From: Alphaproteobacteria bacterium
GTDB lineage: Bacteria; Pseudomonadota; Alphaproteobacteria; GCA-2731375
Assembly: GCA_030746635.1 (NCBI GenBank)
Contig: JASLMH010000032.1
Span: forward strand, 1-35,735
Direction of reading: 5' to 3'
DNA: 35,735 nt
The notes under the pieces were generated by a model. It was not told the origin of the DNA and did not search any database. It saw nothing but the letters and a program-made list of their open reading frames with translations. The translations under genes and the position numbers were made by a program. Shown here piece by piece: positions 33,066-35,735 of the stretch (position 1 is the first letter of the stretch; each line of letters starts with the position of its first letter).

Positions 33066-33902
33066 GTGCAGCTACGGCCCTTGGGCGATGGCGGCTTGGC
33101 GGCCGAGATCGCCGGCATCGATTTCGCGGCGCCCCCGGCCACGGAGGTGGCGGCGGACTTGCGCCGGGCCTTCGCCGAGCACCCGGTGCTCTGCCTGCGC
33201 ACCGACGGCCTGACCCCGGCGGGGTATCTGGCGGTGGCGCGGCTGTTCGGCGAGCCGAATTTGCAATTGCTGCGCAGCGCCCGCCACCCCGATCATGACG
33301 AGATCTCCTATATCGCCAGCCGCCTGCGGGATGAGTTGGGCGACGGCCGTCGGGTGGTGCCCGGCGCCGAATGGCACACCGACGATTCCTATCTGCAGCG
33401 GCCCTGCTGGGCGACCATGCTGTATGCCAACATCATTCCCGAAAGCGGGGGCGACACCGAGTTCGCCGACATGTACCGGGCTTGCGCGGCGCTGCCGGCG
33501 GCGCTGCGCCAGCGGATCGAGGGGCGGCGGGCGGCGCATACCTATCTGAGCCGCCGCAATATCAATTTCGTGCCGAAACGCAGCGCCGAGGAGGAGGCCG
33601 AAAGCCCACCGGCCAGCCATCCGCTGATCTGCCGCCACCCCGATACCGGGCGCGAGGCATTGTATCTGAACCCGAACCGCATCGAACGCATCGAAGGCAT
33701 GCCCGACGAACAGGGCGATCCATTGCTGGATGAATTGTTCGCCTTCGCGGTGCGGCCGGAGTTCCTCTATCGCCATGAATGGCGGCCACACGACATCGTG
33801 ATCTGGGACAACCGCTGCACCATGCACAAGGCCACCGATGACTACGGGGGCCAAAAACGCGAGATGCTGCGGGTTCTTATCGACGGGCCGCCGCCCCGCT
33901 AA
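33066..33902 (+). CDS. TauD/TfdA-family Fe(II)/2-oxoglutarate dioxygenase
   Basis: 278 residues from GTG 33066 (LRPLGDGGLAAEIAGIDF, the standard family N-terminus). The iron facial triad is His104 and Asp106 (EWHTDDSY) with His254 (CTMHKAT). Arg265 (QKREMLRV) would bind 2-oxoglutarate. Such enzymes hydroxylate sulfonates, phenoxyacetates, carnitine precursors or similar small molecules; the actual substrate is unknown. The ribosome site GGGGAG is nine bases upstream. An upstream ATG at 33012 would add 18 residues and is less likely. It stands alone between the PEP-CTERM gene (divergent) and prkA. Confidence 0.9.
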   Translation: MQLRPLGDGGLAAEIAGIDFAAPPATEVAADLRRAFAEHPVLCLRTDGLTPAGYLAVARLFGEPNLQLLRSARHPDHDEISYIASRLRDELGDGRRVVPGAEWHTDDSYLQRPCWATMLYANIIPESGGDTEFADMYRACAALPAALRQRIEGRRAAHTYLSRRNINFVPKRSAEEEAESPPASHPLICRHPDTGREALYLNPNRIERIEGMPDEQGDPLLDELFAFAVRPEFLYRHEWRPHDIVIWDNRCTMHKATDDYGGQKREMLRVLIDGPPPR

Positions 33903-34253
33903 AGCGGCTTTTCAACCAGCTTCGGGGCCGTGAAAAGCACCGCGCCGGCCGTCGGCGGGCCGCGTCGGAGCGCCTTGCCAAAAAAAAATCAAGTTTTTGA
34001 TCAAATTGTGATGGTGGTCATGTGGAAATAAACCAAACATTTACCAAATTGAACATAAGATAGTTATGGCAAATCTAGTATTATAAAAAGCGGCGAATCA
34101 GTCGTAAGCAAATCGTTGCGAATAGACAGAGAGACGCGACCGGGAGGAAGCGAGGAGACAGAGGGCAGGGTACAGACAAAGGGGTACGAATCCGATGCCT
34201 AGATTGACCGTTACGAACCACTTGGTGGCTTTTGCTGGTGAGGGGAGGCGGTC
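33903..34253 (+). other. 351-bp intergenic region upstream of prkA, partly AT-rich
   Basis: No gene is supported here. After the TauD stop there is an 8-bp stem (GCTTTTCA 33908-33915 with TGAAAAGC 33932-33939, 16-base loop) and no T-run after it. From about 33980 to 34130 the base composition turns strongly AT-rich, with a run of nine A, the perfect palindrome TTTGATCAAA (33996-34005), TTGAAC (34049-34054) and TATTAT (34079-34084). This is the likely prkA promoter/regulatory zone, but I cannot assign a specific -35/-10 pair. GGGGAGG (34242-34248) serves the prkA ATG. Confidence 0.5.
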
Positions 34254-35735
34254 ATGAATGTTTTCCAGGCCTTTTCGGAAGAATATCACCGCCAGGCGGC
34301 AGAAGAGATGTCGCTGCACGATTACCTGCTTGGCTGCCGCGAAAATCCCTTGATGTATGCTTCCGCCGCCGAGCGCATGATTGCCGCCATCGGCGACGAG
34401 GAAATAATCGACACCAGCGCCGATCCCCGCCTGGGCCGCATTTTCCTGAACCGGACCATCAAGCGCTATCCCGCCTTCGAGGACTTCTTCGGCATGGAGC
34501 AGACGATCGAGCGGATCGTCGGCTATTTCCGCTATGCCGCCCAGGGCCTGGAGGAGCGCAAACAGATCCTCTATCTGCTCGGCCCGGTCGGCGGCGGCAA
34601 ATCCAGCCTGGCCGAACGGCTGAAACTGCTGATGGAGCACCATCCGGTCTATGTCTTGAAGGCCGGCGATCAGGTCAGCCCGATCTTCGAATCCCCGCTC
34701 GGCCTGTTCGACGGTGAGCGCTTCGGCGAACTGCTGGAGGACAAGTACGGCATCGCCGCGCGCCGTCTGACCGGTCTGATGTCGCCCTGGGCGGTGAAGC
34801 GGCTGGACGAATTCGACGGCGATCTGGCCCGTTTCACCGTGGTCAAGATGATGCCCTCGAAACTGCGGCAGATCTGCATCGCCAAGACCGAGCCGGGCGA
34901 CGAGAACAACCAGGATGTCTCGGCCCTGGTCGGCAAGCTGGACATCCGCAAACTGGAGCATTTCAGCCAGGCCGACCCCGACGCCTATGCCTTTTCCGGC
35001 GGCCTCAACCGCACCACCCAGGGCCTGCTGGAATTCGTCGAGATGTTCAAGGCGCCGATCAAGGTGCTGCACCCGCTGCTGACCGCGACCCAGGAAAGCA
35101 ACTATGTCGGCACCGAGAATTTCGGCGCCTTCCCCTTCCAGGGCATCGTGCTGGCCCATTCCAACGAGGCGGAGTGGCAGCAGTTCCGGAACAACAAGAA
35201 CAACGAGGCCTTCCTGGACCGTATTTCGGTGATCAAGGTGCCCTATTGCCTGCGCATCACCGAGGAATCCGAGATCTACCACAAGCTGTTGAAGAACAGC
35301 GAACTGGAGCAATCGGACTGCGCGCCGGAGACCCTGGACATGCTGGCCAAGTTCTGTGTGCTGACCCGTATGCGGGAGCACGAGAACTCGAACCTGTATT
35401 CCAAGATGCGGGTCTACGACGGCGAGAACGTCAAGGAGTCCGACCCCAAGGCCAAGTCGGGTCAGGAATACCACGACGCCGCCGGCGTCGACGAGGGCAT
35501 GACCGGCGTCTCCACCCGGTTCGCCTTCAAGGTGCTGTCCGAGACCTTCAACCACGACATCGAGGAAGTGGCGGCCGATCCGGTGCACCTGATGTATGTG
35601 CTGGAACAGTCGGTGAAGCGGGAACAGTTCCCCGACGAGACCGAGAAAACCTATCTGGATTTCATCAAGTCCGAGCTGGCGCCGCGGTATGCCGAGTTCA
35701 TCGGCAACGAGATCCAGAAGGCCTACCTCGAATCC
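34254..35735 (+). CDS. prkA: PrkA serine protein kinase / AAA+ protein (3' end cut by window)
   Basis: The first 494 codons of PrkA run open to the last base. Full-length relatives are about 640 residues, so roughly the last quarter is missing. The N-terminal AAA domain carries the P-loop GPVGGGKS at 110-117, and VGTENFGAFPFQGIVLAHSNEAEW and MREHENSNLYSKMRVYDGENVKESDPK are characteristic PrkA blocks. The protein is an ATP-dependent regulator/kinase involved in stress and starvation responses, normally followed by yeaH (DUF444) and SpoVR-like genes, which would lie outside. ATG 34254 has GGGGAGG just upstream. The AT-rich upstream zone suggests dedicated, condition-dependent control. Confidence 0.96.
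   Translation, partial: MNVFQAFSEEYHRQAAEEMSLHDYLLGCRENPLMYASAAERMIAAIGDEEIIDTSADPRLGRIFLNRTIKRYPAFEDFFGMEQTIERIVGYFRYAAQGLEERKQILYLLGPVGGGKSSLAERLKLLMEHHPVYVLKAGDQVSPIFESPLGLFDGERFGELLEDKYGIAARRLTGLMSPWAVKRLDEFDGDLARFTVVKMMPSKLRQICIAKTEPGDENNQDVSALVGKLDIRKLEHFSQADPDAYAFSGGLNRTTQGLLEFVEMFKAPIKVLHPLLTATQESNYVGTENFGAFPFQGIVLAHSNEAEWQQFRNNKNNEAFLDRISVIKVPYCLRITEESEIYHKLLKNSELEQSDCAPETLDMLAKFCVLTRMREHENSNLYSKMRVYDGENVKESDPKAKSGQEYHDAAGVDEGMTGVSTRFAFKVLSETFNHDIEEVAADPVHLMYVLEQSVKREQFPDETEKTYLDFIKSELAPRYAEFIGNEIQKAYLES

Noticed and set aside
34098-35588. Long minus-strand open frame across prkA
   Set aside because: Antisense shadow of a clear PrkA coding sequence; biased composition and no motif.

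Overview
The window looks like chromosomal DNA from a GC-rich alphaproteobacterium, probably Rhodospirillales or a close relative. This rests on third-codon G/C bias, a DUF3035 lipoprotein next to lspA, paired M16 peptidases, a PAS_5-type protein and many fatty-acid/acyl-CoA genes. It is an inference, because no rRNA or other phylogenetic marker was compared. I saw no rRNA, tRNA, CRISPR array, transposase or phage gene.

Layout. 1-11.3 kb, plus strand, is mostly core: an HpcH/HpaI-type aldolase, ileS, lspA, a DUF3035 lipoprotein, a catalytic and a non-catalytic M16 peptidase, pgi and mutL, tightly packed and probably largely co-transcribed. It is interrupted at about 4.98-5.46 kb by a stretch of different composition. 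That stretch holds a perfect 29-bp inverted repeat and a 46-residue membrane-protein ORF fused by an ATGA overlap to the first M16 gene. 11.4-12.7 kb has a GNAT-like protein and a PAS_5 protein, convergent and overlapping by 102 nt. 12.8-14.7 kb has rsmD and an RluB-type pseudouridine synthase facing tadA. 14.7-18.2 kb has an acyl-CoA dehydrogenase and two tandem DUF2817 metallopeptidase-like genes. 18.2-21.4 kb has a ParD/ParE-type toxin-antitoxin pair beside a MoxR ATPase/CoxE-like VWA pair. 21.4-24.0 kb has two divergent acyl-CoA dehydrogenases and a small membrane protein. 24.1-27.9 kb has a PagL-type lipid A deacylase, a nuclease-like secreted protein, an SDR and a MATE transporter. 28-32 kb has a lipid/xenobiotic catabolic set: luciferase-like monooxygenase, enoyl-CoA hydratase, thiolase and SDR. 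32-35.7 kb has a PEP-CTERM protein, a TauD-type dioxygenase and the 5' part of prkA, cut by the window end.

The most informative oddities are three. First, the toxin-antitoxin pair is bracketed by a duplicated 3' end of the CoxE-like gene (28 of 33 bases identical), which resembles an integration scar. Second, the ParE-type toxin appears to have lost its start codon (ACG where ATG is expected) through a change that is silent in the overlapping antitoxin. Third, the secreted thermonuclease-like protein and the HpaI-like aldolase both lack residues that are catalytic in their prototypes. Further observations are an Ile-codon-rich mini-ORF plus hairpin upstream of ileS, and a recurring extended -10 motif that sits so close to the pgi and nuclease start codons that leaderless mRNAs are plausible.
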